The notes below the pieces were generated by a model. That model made no database searches and was not told the origin of the DNA. It saw only the letters and a list, made by a program, of their open reading frames with translations. Made by a program: the position numbers and the translations under genes. This document shows, piece after piece, positions 22,876 to 29,582 of a stretch of 64,000 bases of DNA. This stretch comes from Erysipelatoclostridium sp. An173 (GTDB lineage Bacteria > Bacillota_I > Bacilli_A > Erysipelotrichales > Coprobacillaceae), in NCBI RefSeq assembly GCF_002160495.1, contig NZ_NFKR01000005.1, positions 1-64,000 on the forward strand. Direction: 5' to 3'. The stretch's first letter is position 1; each line of letters starts with the position of its first letter.

Positions 22876-22915
22876 TACAAAAACAGCCTTCCAAATCGGA
22901 GGGCTGTTTTTGTAT
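22875..22915. terminator. Bidirectional terminator after ABC-F
   Basis: A 14-bp stem ATACAAAAACAGCC/GGCTGTTTTTGTAT with further pairing toward the loop, ending the ABC-F unit. Confidence 0.85.
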
Positions 22916-22920
22916 CTATG

Positions 22921-22960
22921 CCCGGAAAGCCTGATATTGTGGGCTTTCCGGGCTTTTTCT
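22921..22960 (+). terminator. Second terminator; 22,961-23,169 otherwise empty
   Basis: An 11-bp stem CCCGGAAAGCC/GGCTTTCCGGG followed by CTTTTTCTGTTTT. The following 200 bases, up to the SprT-like gene, are GC-rich and show no convincing gene on either strand. Confidence 0.7.
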
Positions 22961-23169
22961 GTTTTCCGGGGACTCGGTGGAACAAGCCGCCATCAGCCCG
23001 CTTCCTATTGCGGCGATCACATAATCCCATGGCGGCTCATTTTTGCACACCCTTGTCCGGCCCGTATATGCCAGAAACGAGGAAACGCTAAAAAGTATCC
23101 GCTCCCGGACAGCACCACCTCTTTCAATGAGAACAATTTAGCGGGAACCTCGCGGCCCCCGCTTTTTTC

Positions 23170-23781
23170 TTATTCCCGCTCGAAAGCCTCTCCGCAATCC
23201 CCGCAGATTACATTGACCTCCCGCGTTGCCCGGATAATGGTGCCGCAGCAGGGGCAAACATATTTGATGCTGCGGTTAATGGATTTCTTACTCCCGCCCT
23301 TGGTGGTGCCTTCCACCGGCAAGCGGCTGGCGTTGATCTTGTCCTCGCCCAAAGTTTTTCTGATCCATGCCTCCGCCTCCGGGGCCAGCGTCGTTGCCGT
23401 CCAGCCATACTTGGCGTGCTTCTCGATATGCAGGCCGTGGGCCTCAGCGGTGGCCTTAAATTTCTGGTTGTGGTAATAGCCGTTGTTGCTTACGTCTTGG
23501 ATGCCATGAACCAGATTGTAGAGATGCGCCATCTCATGCAGGAGCGTGGCTGCCAGCTCGAAGATGGGCCGGTCAAGGTACTCGGCGCAAAGATTGATTT
23601 CCCGATACTTCTCGCCGCTGGCGTTCCATATCTCGTTGATACTGCACCAGCCATAAGCCCCGCGCCCTCCGTCCGGCGATACAGTGATGGCCGGGCGGCT
23701 CAACTCGCCTTCGTAAAAATGCTCGTTGAACAGGTCGAACATTTCCTCGGTTTTTCTTACGATTTCAGATATTTGCAGCAT
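23170..23781 (-). CDS. SprT-like zinc metallopeptidase-type protein
   Basis: 203 residues. The N-terminal half carries HEMAH at residues 82-86 (zinc-binding HExxH) in 'LLHEMAHLYNLVHG', and the last 30 residues form a zinc ribbon (CPCCG..CGDCG). The layout matches SprT-like/transposon-encoded metallopeptidases common on Clostridial ICEs. Cellular SprT relatives act on DNA-protein crosslinks, but the ICE proteins are uncharacterised. The start is ATG 23781 behind AAGGAGG; longer frames upstream lack a site. A conserved repeat lies upstream at 23816. Confidence 0.8.
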   Translation of the reverse strand: MLQISEIVRKTEEMFDLFNEHFYEGELSRPAITVSPDGGRGAYGWCSINEIWNASGEKYREINLCAEYLDRPIFELAATLLHEMAHLYNLVHGIQDVSNNGYYHNQKFKATAEAHGLHIEKHAKYGWTATTLAPEAEAWIRKTLGEDKINASRLPVEGTTKGGSKKSINRSIKYVCPCCGTIIRATREVNVICGDCGEAFERE

Positions 23782-23815
23782 GGTTGCGTCCTCCTTAAAG
23801 ATATGTTTTATTTCT

Positions 23816-23853
23816 GTGAGTGACAGCTTACACACCACCGGTCAAAAAGCAAG
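23816..23853 (-). repeat. Upstream control repeat, copy a
   Basis: Plus-strand GTGAGTGACAGCTTACACAC then CACCGGTCAAAAAGCAAG. Near-identical copies are at 25177-25214 and 26998-27035. Each lies just upstream of a minus-strand gene or gene remnant, so it is probably a promoter or operator shared by these ICE genes. Confidence 0.75.
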
Positions 23854-23897
23854 CTCTAAAGGTCTTAAAACATATCTTTTTCACTGAGGATAGGAAA

Positions 23898-23917
23898 AGC
23901 CCCGCCAAAGCGGGGCT
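23898..23917. terminator. GC-rich hairpin downstream of the VOC gene
   Basis: AGCCCCGC/GCGGGGCT, 8-bp perfect stem with CAAA loop, 23 bases beyond the VOC stop codon. Almost the same hairpin occurs at 24486 on the other side of that gene. Confidence 0.75.
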
Positions 23918-23939
23918 AATCAAAACAGCAAATTAGGAT

Positions 23940-24398
23940 TTATCGCATACAGGCATTGACAAATTTCATAGGTACGTCCATGCGTTCTGCTACTTGTTCT
24001 GGTGTCATTCCACTGTTTAAGAAACGCTTGCATACTATTTTCATGTTCTCGCCAACTTCGATAATATGTTTATCTGGGTCATAGAAACGAACAACACGCT
24101 GTCCCCATGAATGTTCTACAATAGGGTGGACATATTCAACATCACATTTTTTCAGCTTATCCGCAAATTCATCAAAATTATCTTCTTCAAAGTAAATTTC
24201 AAAGTTATTGCCACCAAAAGAAATATCGCTTTTTCCAATAAAGTCTTTATATGTTTCAACTGTCTGCAAAGCCAAACCGCCTGTTAAAGTCTTATTTGCT
24301 CCAAAATCCATAATCACATGAAGCCCGAAAACCTTTTTATAAAACTCAACTGATTTGTCTATATCTGTTACTACCAGCATAGGATTTTTCAATTTCAT
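23940..24398 (-). CDS. VOC-family (glyoxalase/bleomycin-resistance fold) protein
   Basis: 152 residues. A single VOC domain begins MKLKNPMLVVTDIDKSVEFY and continues with 'GLHVIMDFGANKTLTGGLAL' and the C-terminal 'VRFYDPDKHIIEVGE' metal-site strand. After residue 120 there is a short helical tail, 'MTPEQVAERMDVPMKFVNAC'. The family includes antibiotic-binding proteins and dioxygenases; the substrate is unknown. The start ATG 24398 follows GGAGGTGG. It is notably AT-richer than its neighbours and flanked by twin hairpins, suggesting a recent insertion. Confidence 0.8.
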   Translation of the reverse strand: MKLKNPMLVVTDIDKSVEFYKKVFGLHVIMDFGANKTLTGGLALQTVETYKDFIGKSDISFGGNNFEIYFEEDNFDEFADKLKKCDVEYVHPIVEHSWGQRVVRFYDPDKHIIEVGENMKIVCKRFLNSGMTPEQVAERMDVPMKFVNACMR

Positions 24399-24485
24399 TT
24401 TCGCCACCTCCACAAATTCCAATTTGTTTTTCTGATTATAGCATATCGAGCTACAAAAGGGAAGCATGTTATAACTCAAGAAAGA

Positions 24486-24501
24486 CCCCGCCGAAGCGGG
24501 G
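24486..24501. terminator. GC-rich hairpin upstream of the VOC gene
   Basis: CCCCGC/GCGGGG with a CGAA loop, the near twin of the hairpin at 23898. It also serves as terminator of the minus-strand gene ending at 24512. Confidence 0.7.
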
Positions 24502-24511
24502 CCTTCTCGTT

Positions 24512-25132
24512 TTACTCTGCAGCAATGAAGCCTTGTTCTTTCAGGCTTTCGATCAGCGCCGGATTTTCCGGGCCAGTCAATGTTCCTTCTCTGTCGATAT
24601 TGTAGCTTCCTACTGCGAAAGCGTATGTCGGCGCTCTCAGATATTCCGGCTTTGCTCCAATGAAGTCGCCTACTGCTGCCACCAGCTCCTTGCGCCGTAC
24701 ACCTGTCACATTGTAGGCGGCCTCAATGCCTCCCGGACTGCTTTCTTCTGCGGTAGGTTCACCGGGATTTTTTACCGGGGTTTCAATCTCCTGCGGGCTT
24801 TCTTCCAGCGCGGCCTCTATTTCTGGCTCGGCAGTCTCCACGGCCATAACCTCTGTACTTTCCTGTGCGGCGGCTTTGGCTGCGGCCTTCGCCGCCCGGC
24901 TTACTCTGGTGCGGGCCTCCGGGAATACCTCCGGCAGTGCGCCTTCCTCATAGTGGATTTCAAAGGTGATCTTCCCGTCCATGTGTACGTTGAAGTGGAA
25001 GTCAGTCATTTCCACTTCTTTCAGCTCGTCCGGTAGCTCGATGTTCTTGTACCGCTTGACCTCCTCGCCGTTTACCATAAGGCAAACCGGAACCGCGTCC
25101 CTCAGTTTCGCTGTGATTTTCCCTGTTTTCAT
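24512..25132 (-). CDS. ICE 'virulence-related' type protein, function unknown
   Basis: 206 residues in three parts. An N-terminal beta-rich domain (about 1-75) is followed by a low-complexity Ala/Glu/Pro linker. A C-terminal domain (about 140-206, 'TGVRRKELVAAVGDFIGAKP', ending EGTLTG...QGFIAAE) is homologous to the N-terminus of the prophage protein at 54596. The start ATG 25132 has AAGGTGG at good distance. Proteins of this kind are called virulence-related on Clostridial elements but have no known activity. The repeat at 25177 lies upstream. Confidence 0.65.
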   Translation of the reverse strand: MKTGKITAKLRDAVPVCLMVNGEEVKRYKNIELPDELKEVEMTDFHFNVHMDGKITFEIHYEEGALPEVFPEARTRVSRAAKAAAKAAAQESTEVMAVETAEPEIEAALEESPQEIETPVKNPGEPTAEESSPGGIEAAYNVTGVRRKELVAAVGDFIGAKPEYLRAPTYAFAVGSYNIDREGTLTGPENPALIESLKEQGFIAAE

Positions 25133-25176
25133 TATCATTTCCACCTTTCATGTTTGTGTTTGGGCTTGTGCCTTGT

Positions 25177-25214
25177 GTGAGTCACAGCTTACACACCACG
25201 GGTGGAAAAGCAAG
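25177..25214 (-). repeat. Upstream control repeat, copy b
   Basis: Same approximately 38-base sequence as at 23816 and 26998, here 45 bases upstream of the virulence-related gene start. Confidence 0.8.
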
Positions 25215-25289
25215 GCTTTTTATAAATTTCAAGTAAACTTTTCATGTAATTGCTCAAAGTAAAAAATATAAATACCGCACGAATGTATC

Positions 25290-25318
25290 TTGACAAAGTG
25301 GACGTTTGATGATATGAT
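25290..25318 (+). promoter_or_regulatory. Sigma-A promoter of the first TetR operon
   Basis: TTGACA (25290-25295), 17-base spacer, TATGAT (25313-25318). ACGAATG-type motifs occur on both sides (CGAATGTATC at 25280, AAACGAATGA at 25332) and again as ATTCGTTCG at 26049, so they may be TetR half-sites. Confidence 0.7.
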
Positions 25319-25361
25319 GGAAACATACCAAACGAATGATAATTAGGGAGGTGATATAAAG

Positions 25362-26003
25362 ATGGCAAGGAATAAATATCCTGAAATAACTGTTGAAAAA
25401 ATACTTGAAGTATCACAGCGGTTATTTATGGAAAAAGGGTATGATAATACAACCATCCAAGACATTGTAAATGAACTTGGTGGGTTGACTAAAGGTGCTA
25501 TTTATCATCATTTCAAGTCGAAAGAAGAAATAATGGATGCTCTGGGCGAGAAAATGTTTTTCGATAATAACCCTTTTACTCTTGTCAAAGAACGTAAAGA
25601 TCTGAATGGTTTACAAAAAATGCGTGAGGTTATTAAAATCAATTATGAAGATACAGAGAGGGCCGAATTAAGCAAACGTACCCTTCCCGTATTAAAGAAT
25701 CCACGTATTTTAGCGGGAATGATTGATACGGACAGACGCTTACTTGCTCCACTATGGCAAACGCTAATTGAGGAGGGGCAAGCTGATGGATCTATAAATA
25801 CAGAATATGCAAAAGAATTGTCTGAACTTATTCCGCTATTGAGTGATTTATGGCTGACTCCAACAACATATCCGGCTTGCGAAAAAGAAATAATGAATAG
25901 GTTTAACTGTATGAGCGCTATTTTGGATGCGATGGGAATACCGTTATTCAATAGTGAACTCAAAGAGCTTGTTGAACATCGTGTCGAAGAACTTTTGAAA
26001 TAG
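25362..26003 (+). CDS. TetR-family regulator
   Basis: 213 residues. The N-terminal helix-turn-helix covers about residues 10-55 (TTIQDIVNELGGLTKGAIYH) and the C-terminal two-thirds is a helical ligand-binding/dimerisation domain. GGGAGGTG precedes the ATG. It leads a unit with three tiny membrane-protein genes. The region is AT-richer than the flanking ICE DNA. It probably represses itself and the membrane proteins; the ligand is unknown. Confidence 0.87.
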   Translation: MARNKYPEITVEKILEVSQRLFMEKGYDNTTIQDIVNELGGLTKGAIYHHFKSKEEIMDALGEKMFFDNNPFTLVKERKDLNGLQKMREVIKINYEDTERAELSKRTLPVLKNPRILAGMIDTDRRLLAPLWQTLIEEGQADGSINTEYAKELSELIPLLSDLWLTPTTYPACEKEIMNRFNCMSAILDAMGIPLFNSELKELVEHRVEELLK

Positions 26004-26037
26004 ATATAAAAGTGCCTTGCAAAAGGTACTTTTATAT
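26004..26037 (+). terminator. Hairpin between TetR gene and membrane-protein genes
   Basis: ATATAAAAGT/ACTTTTATAT with inner CCTT/AAGG pairing, immediately after the TetR stop. It could be a leaky terminator or an RNA-stability element; no long T-run follows. Confidence 0.5.
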
Positions 26038-26105
26038 AAAGCAATTACATTCGTTCGTCAGGTATTATTTTTAGGTTTTTAATACCTATCAAAGGAGGCG
26101 CTTTT

Positions 26106-26396
26106 ATGACAGAGGAAAGATTTGAAAATGCAATGGAACACTTTGGAAATGCAGTTGAAACAGTCGTTGAAGGTGCAGCAACGGTCGTTGACAAATCTAT
26201 GGATTTCATGTGGGGATTTCGTCCAGTACGGTTAGTGGGAAGAACACTTACCTTTTTAACAGGTGCGGGGCTTATGGCGAGCTCTGTACCATTGGAAGAA
26301 AAGGGGTATCATAAGACGGCAAAAGCTTGCTTAATCGGTGGAGGTGTTGTTATTGCGGCACAGATTATAGAAATAGCCGTACTAAGAAGAAAATGA
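26106..26396 (+). CDS. Small membrane protein, tandem paralogue 1
   Basis: 96 residues: an amphipathic N-terminal half ('ENAMEHFGNAVETVVEGAAT'), then two hydrophobic segments separated by 'VPLEEKGYHKTAK', ending in the basic RRK. The segment 'RPVRLVGRTLTFLTGAGLMA' is shared with the protein at 26566. AAAGGAGG precedes the start. The function is unknown; its position after a TetR gene suggests an inducible envelope-stress or drug-response protein. Confidence 0.7.
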   Translation: MTEERFENAMEHFGNAVETVVEGAATVVDKSMDFMWGFRPVRLVGRTLTFLTGAGLMASSVPLEEKGYHKTAKACLIGGGVVIAAQIIEIAVLRRK

Positions 26397-26417
26397 AGTG
26401 AATGAGGAGGTTCTATT

Positions 26418-26573
26418 ATGCGTAGACTGTGGTTTTGGATGAAATTTGTAGCAGTCGCTGGTACAACTGCGGTGGCAATTCTTGAAATATTGTCAATCAA
26501 CCGAAAATACACCAGCTCAAATAGTAGTTTTTACAAAACTACGCCTAATGAAATGGGAGAGAAAAATGACTGA
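26418..26573 (+). CDS. 51-residue single-span microprotein
   Basis: MRRLWFWMKFVAVAGTTAVA begins a short protein with one likely membrane segment (about residues 5-26) and a polar Ser/Thr/Asn-rich tail. GAGGAGG stands 8 bases before the ATG, and its stop overlaps the start of the next gene (ATGACTGA), a classic coupled arrangement. I do not recognise the family. Confidence 0.6.
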   Translation: MRRLWFWMKFVAVAGTTAVAILEILSINRKYTSSNSSFYKTTPNEMGEKND

Positions 26574-26835
26574 AGAAAAAATTGAAATTGCAATGGAACG
26601 TATGGGTGACGCTATCGAGAAAACTGTTGACGGAGCGGCTAACAAAGCATGGCGACATCGTCCGGTTCGCGTGATTGCAAAAACAATATCTTTTTTAACT
26701 GGTGCCGGGCTTATTGCAAGTACCATACCACTTACCGAAAACGGAAATACTACAGCCGCCAAAATATGTTTGATAAGTGGTTGTATTGTTATTGTTGCCG
26801 GAATTGCTGAATTGATCTTTATTAAACGAAAGTAA
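26566..26835 (+). CDS. Small membrane protein, tandem paralogue 2
   Basis: 89 residues, with 'MTEEKIEIAMERMGDAIEKT' matching the start of the protein at 26106 and a shared 'HRPVRVIAKTISFLTGAGLI' first membrane segment. A second span ends in 'IFIKRK'. The overlap with the microprotein gene fixes the start at 26566. Tandem duplicates separated by a microprotein suggest a hetero-oligomeric membrane complex; that is inference. Confidence 0.68.
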   Translation: MTEEKIEIAMERMGDAIEKTVDGAANKAWRHRPVRVIAKTISFLTGAGLIASTIPLTENGNTTAAKICLISGCIVIVAGIAELIFIKRK

Positions 26836-26849
26836 TTTGGTTGTGAAAA

Positions 26850-26908
26850 CAAGCCTATTACCTACCGCAACAAAATGGGCCAGTCTGCCTTGTGCGGATT
26901 GGCCCATA
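26850..26908. repeat. Cassette-boundary repeat, copy A
   Basis: Contains CAAAATGGGCCAGTCTGCC then TTGTGCGGATTGGCCCAT, shared with copies at 28598, 31081 and 35363. Only the central part of the longer repeat is conserved here. Confidence 0.75.
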
Positions 26909-27035
26909 GTGGATTTCAAAGGTGATCTTCCCGTTCATGTGTACGTTGAAATGGAAGTCGGTCATTTCCGTCTTTCATTTTTGTGCTTGTGCCTTGTGTG
27001 AGTCACAGCTTACACACCACGGGTGGAAAATCAAG
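26909..27035 (-). pseudogene. Internally deleted remnant of a virulence-related gene and its control repeat
   Basis: 26909-26970 matches the stretch around 24956-25012 inside the virulence-related gene almost base for base (GTGGATTTCAAAGGTGATCT, then CATGTGTACGTTGAA). It is then joined directly to that gene's upstream region, and 26998-27035 is a third copy of the control repeat. The rest of the gene is gone. Confidence 0.75.
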
Positions 27036-27088
27036 GCTTTTTTGCTTTCTCTTCAAACTATATTTTGATTATTTCCTTTCCGCCGCTC

Positions 27089-27135
27089 TTGACATTCTAA
27101 CAGTTGTTAGGTATAATTTACCTAACAACTGTTAG
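27089..27135 (+). promoter_or_regulatory. Promoter and palindromic operator of the second TetR operon
   Basis: TTGACA (27089-27094), 17-base spacer and TATAAT (27112-27117). The spacer and downstream DNA form a perfect 17-bp-arm palindrome, 27097-27113 against 27119-27135 (CTAACAGTTGTTAGGTA and its complement). Each arm contains the near-palindrome CTAACA..TGTTAG, so two TetR dimers could bind and cover the -10 region. Confidence 0.88.
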
Positions 27136-27152
27136 ATAAGGGAGGAGATTAG

Positions 27153-27764
27153 ATGAACGACACAAAGCAACGCATATTAGATGTTTCTTTAGACTTGTTT
27201 TCTCGAAGTGGTTTTTCGGCGGTATCAATCAGAGACATTTGCGGACAGGTGCAAATCAAAGAAAGCTCTATCTACTATTACTTTAAAAATAAGCAGGCTA
27301 TTTTTGACGAACTGCTTTGCTTGTTTGAGGAAAAAGCAAGAGATATGATGTCTCAATTAGATGCAGCACTTGCAGAGCAAACTTTTTCTGCAACGGAAAA
27401 CTTCTATCAAACTGTGTGTGATACCTTTTTTAATAGATATTTAATGGATAACTTCTGTAACAAGGTAATACGTTTGATCTTAATAGAGCAATTCAGAAAC
27501 AGCGCCGTTCAGAAAGTATATGACCGTTGGATGTTTACTGAACCGCTTTCTTTTCAAAGCAAGGTGTTTTCTGTTCTAATTCAGATGGGTGTTATCCAGG
27601 GTAAAGACAGCGACTATTTGGCGGTGAAGTATTATGCGCCAATCCAATTCTTTGCTCAAAGGTGGCTGTTTAGCGGAACACTGACCGAAGAGCGTAAAAG
27701 TGCTTTTCGCACAAGTGCTTATCAGTATATTCAAAGATTTTTCAACGAGATAGGGGTGGCATAA
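27153..27764 (+). CDS. TetR-family regulator
   Basis: 203 residues. Helix-turn-helix at about residues 20-50 (SAVSIRDICGQVQIKESSIY) followed by a helical ligand-binding domain. GGGAGGAG is upstream of the ATG. The stop codon overlaps the ATG of the SDR gene (TAATGG), so both are made from one message. The palindrome at 27097 is very likely its operator. The ligand is unknown and may be the SDR substrate. Confidence 0.88.
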   Translation: MNDTKQRILDVSLDLFSRSGFSAVSIRDICGQVQIKESSIYYYFKNKQAIFDELLCLFEEKARDMMSQLDAALAEQTFSATENFYQTVCDTFFNRYLMDNFCNKVIRLILIEQFRNSAVQKVYDRWMFTEPLSFQSKVFSVLIQMGVIQGKDSDYLAVKYYAPIQFFAQRWLFSGTLTEERKSAFRTSAYQYIQRFFNEIGVA

Positions 27765-28528
27765 TGGCAAATATTATCATTACAGGTGCAAATCAAGGAA
27801 TCGGCTACTACTTTACAGAGCAGGCGCTCAAAGATGGAAACAGGGTTGCCGTATTGGATATAGAAACAGATCATTTGAAAGACTTAGCCCAAGTGTTTCC
27901 AAAGCAGCTTTTGTGCTGTAAAGCAGATGTGTGTGATGATATACAGATAGATACCGCTGTAAAAGAAATCGTTGCAGTCTTTTCCTCCATAGATATTGCA
28001 ATCCATAATGCCTGCCTTTGTACCTTTGCTAATGAGAACGATACAGAACTTAATATGTATGAAAGAGTTTTCAATGTGAATTATTATGGCGGACTGCGTT
28101 TGGCTAAACGTGTTCTGCCATATATGCAGGAGCAAAAAAGGGGCAAAATTATTTTTACAAGCTCCGGAGTAGGAGTGACCGGCTTTATCGGAATATCGCC
28201 TTACGCTTCTACCAAAGGTGCTTTAGAATCGTTGGCGAAATGTCTAAATATTGAATATGCTTCTGACGGAATATCTTTTCATATTATCCACCCACCATTA
28301 ACCCGAACAAAATCGGCTTCTCCTCTTCCAGTACCGAATGAATTCATGGCTGATCCTCAAAAAGTCGGATATGGCATTGCGAAACATATTTTTTCTAAGA
28401 GATTTATTATATGTCATAGTTTTGGTCAAAAACTTCAGACTCTTCTCTGTTATTTATGCCCGATTAAAATGGGAAAACTGATGTCGAAGATGGCTGCAAG
28501 ATATATGAACAGTCAAAAGGACTTATAA
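27764..28528 (+). CDS. Short-chain dehydrogenase/reductase
   Basis: 254 residues, Rossmann fold with TGANQGIG at about residues 6-13 (NAD(P)-binding glycine motif), 'IHNACLCTF' in place of the usual NNAG, catalytic serine in 'FTSSGVG' and YxxxK in SPYASTKGAL. It probably oxidises or reduces a small hydrophobic compound or drug in the cytoplasm. Co-transcribed and coupled with the TetR gene in front. The C-terminal region has 'LLCYLCPIKMGKLMSKM', a possible membrane-associating helix. Confidence 0.85.
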   Translation: MANIIITGANQGIGYYFTEQALKDGNRVAVLDIETDHLKDLAQVFPKQLLCCKADVCDDIQIDTAVKEIVAVFSSIDIAIHNACLCTFANENDTELNMYERVFNVNYYGGLRLAKRVLPYMQEQKRGKIIFTSSGVGVTGFIGISPYASTKGALESLAKCLNIEYASDGISFHIIHPPLTRTKSASPLPVPNEFMADPQKVGYGIAKHIFSKRFIICHSFGQKLQTLLCYLCPIKMGKLMSKMAARYMNSQKDL

Positions 28529-28597
28529 TTGCAGGCATAACTTATTTAGCACAAATTCAAGTTGGCAAACAGAAAACATAAATATATCTAATGTTTA

Positions 28598-28703
28598 AAG
28601 CAAGGCGGGCCTTCTACCTGCCAAAATGAGCTAATCTGCCTTGCTTGGATTGGCCCATTACAAAAGGCTTGCTTTTTCCTTCAAAATCCGCTACACTGTC
28701 AAC
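28598..28703. repeat. Cassette-boundary repeat, copy B
   Basis: A longer form of the repeat: AAGCAAGGCGGGCC, then ACCTGCCAAAATGAGCTAAT, TTGGATTGGCCCATTA, AAAAGGCTTGCTTTTTC and CTACACTGTCAA. It matches copy C at 31081-31182 over about 100 bases and sits directly before the MerR promoter. Confidence 0.82.
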
Positions 28704-28706
28704 CCT

Positions 28707-28742
28707 ACACTTTAACACCAGACTTATAAAGTGTGGTATAAC
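28707..28742 (+). promoter_or_regulatory. MerR-type promoter with operator dyad
   Basis: TTAACA (28712-28717) and TATAAC (28737-28742) are separated by 19 bases, the long spacer typical of MerR-controlled promoters. ACACTTTA (28707-28714) and TAAAGTGT (28727-28734) form a perfect 8-bp dyad there. It suggests autoregulation by the MerR protein. Confidence 0.75.
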
Positions 28743-28761
28743 AGAATGGGAGGTGTATAGG

Positions 28762-29511
28762 ATGAAGCAGTATAAAACCATCGACATTGCCAGACGGATT
28801 GGCATCCATGTGAATACCGTCCGGCTCTATGAAAAATGCGCTCTTATCCCTAAGCCGGAACGCTTACCAAATGGATACAGAGTGTTTACCGATCTTCATA
28901 TAGAGCAATTTAAGCTGGCGCGTGCGGCACTTCGGGTAGAGGTACTTCAAAATGGACTCAGAAAGCAGGCGGTGAATATCATAAAGGTTTCTGCTGCCGG
29001 AAATTATGGAGAAGCTGCCGCATTGACCCGCCGCTATATCCAGCAAGTGGATCAGGAACGAAAAAATGCGGAGGAAGCAATTCAGATTACCCGGAAAATA
29101 CTTGCTGGATTGGATGGAAAAGAACATACAGGTATTTACTTCACGCGAAAAGAAGCTGCGGATTTTCTCGGTGTTACCATAGACACGCTGCGGAACTGGG
29201 AATTGAATGGCCTGTTCACAATCAAGCGCAGAGAGAACGGTTATCGTGTCTATTCGGAGAAGGATATACAACGCTTGAAGATCATCCGTTCCCTTCGCTG
29301 CGCGAATTACTCGCTGGCAGCCATTTTACGGATGCTGCGGGCGATCAACGATGATCCCGCCGCAAATATCCGTACAGTCATTGATACGCCGAATGAGGAT
29401 GACGATATTATTAAGGCGTGCGACAAGCTGCTTACCTCTCTGTCCGAGGCCCGGAAAAATGCGGTCTATGTGGCCGGACAAATTGAAAAAATGCAGAAAA
29501 TGACAAAATAA
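28762..29511 (+). CDS. MerR-family regulator with two helix-turn-helix domains
   Basis: 249 residues. A MerR HTH at the N-terminus (TIDIARRIGIHVNTVRLYEK) is followed by a helical segment. A second MerR-like HTH begins near residue 135 (RKEAADFLGVTIDTLRNWEL, then 'NGYRVYSEKDIQRLKII'), and the tail is helical. Two DNA-binding modules in one chain are unusual for MerR proteins. The start ATG 28762 follows GGGAGG. A probable second target is the ABC exporter operon 70 bases downstream, where TTGACC at 29521 lies 21 bases from TAACCT. Confidence 0.85.
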   Translation: MKQYKTIDIARRIGIHVNTVRLYEKCALIPKPERLPNGYRVFTDLHIEQFKLARAALRVEVLQNGLRKQAVNIIKVSAAGNYGEAAALTRRYIQQVDQERKNAEEAIQITRKILAGLDGKEHTGIYFTRKEAADFLGVTIDTLRNWELNGLFTIKRRENGYRVYSEKDIQRLKIIRSLRCANYSLAAILRMLRAINDDPAANIRTVIDTPNEDDDIIKACDKLLTSLSEARKNAVYVAGQIEKMQKMTK

Positions 29512-29582
29512 AAGCCTACATTGACCCACCATACCACCGAACCATGCTAACCTTTATACATCAAAATAGGAGGTATAAAGGC

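Noticed and set aside
22910-23476. 188-codon plus-strand frame covering a terminator and the end of the SprT-like gene
   Set aside because: It begins within a hairpin and runs antisense through the zinc ribbon of the SprT-like protein; its sequence has no protein-like pattern.
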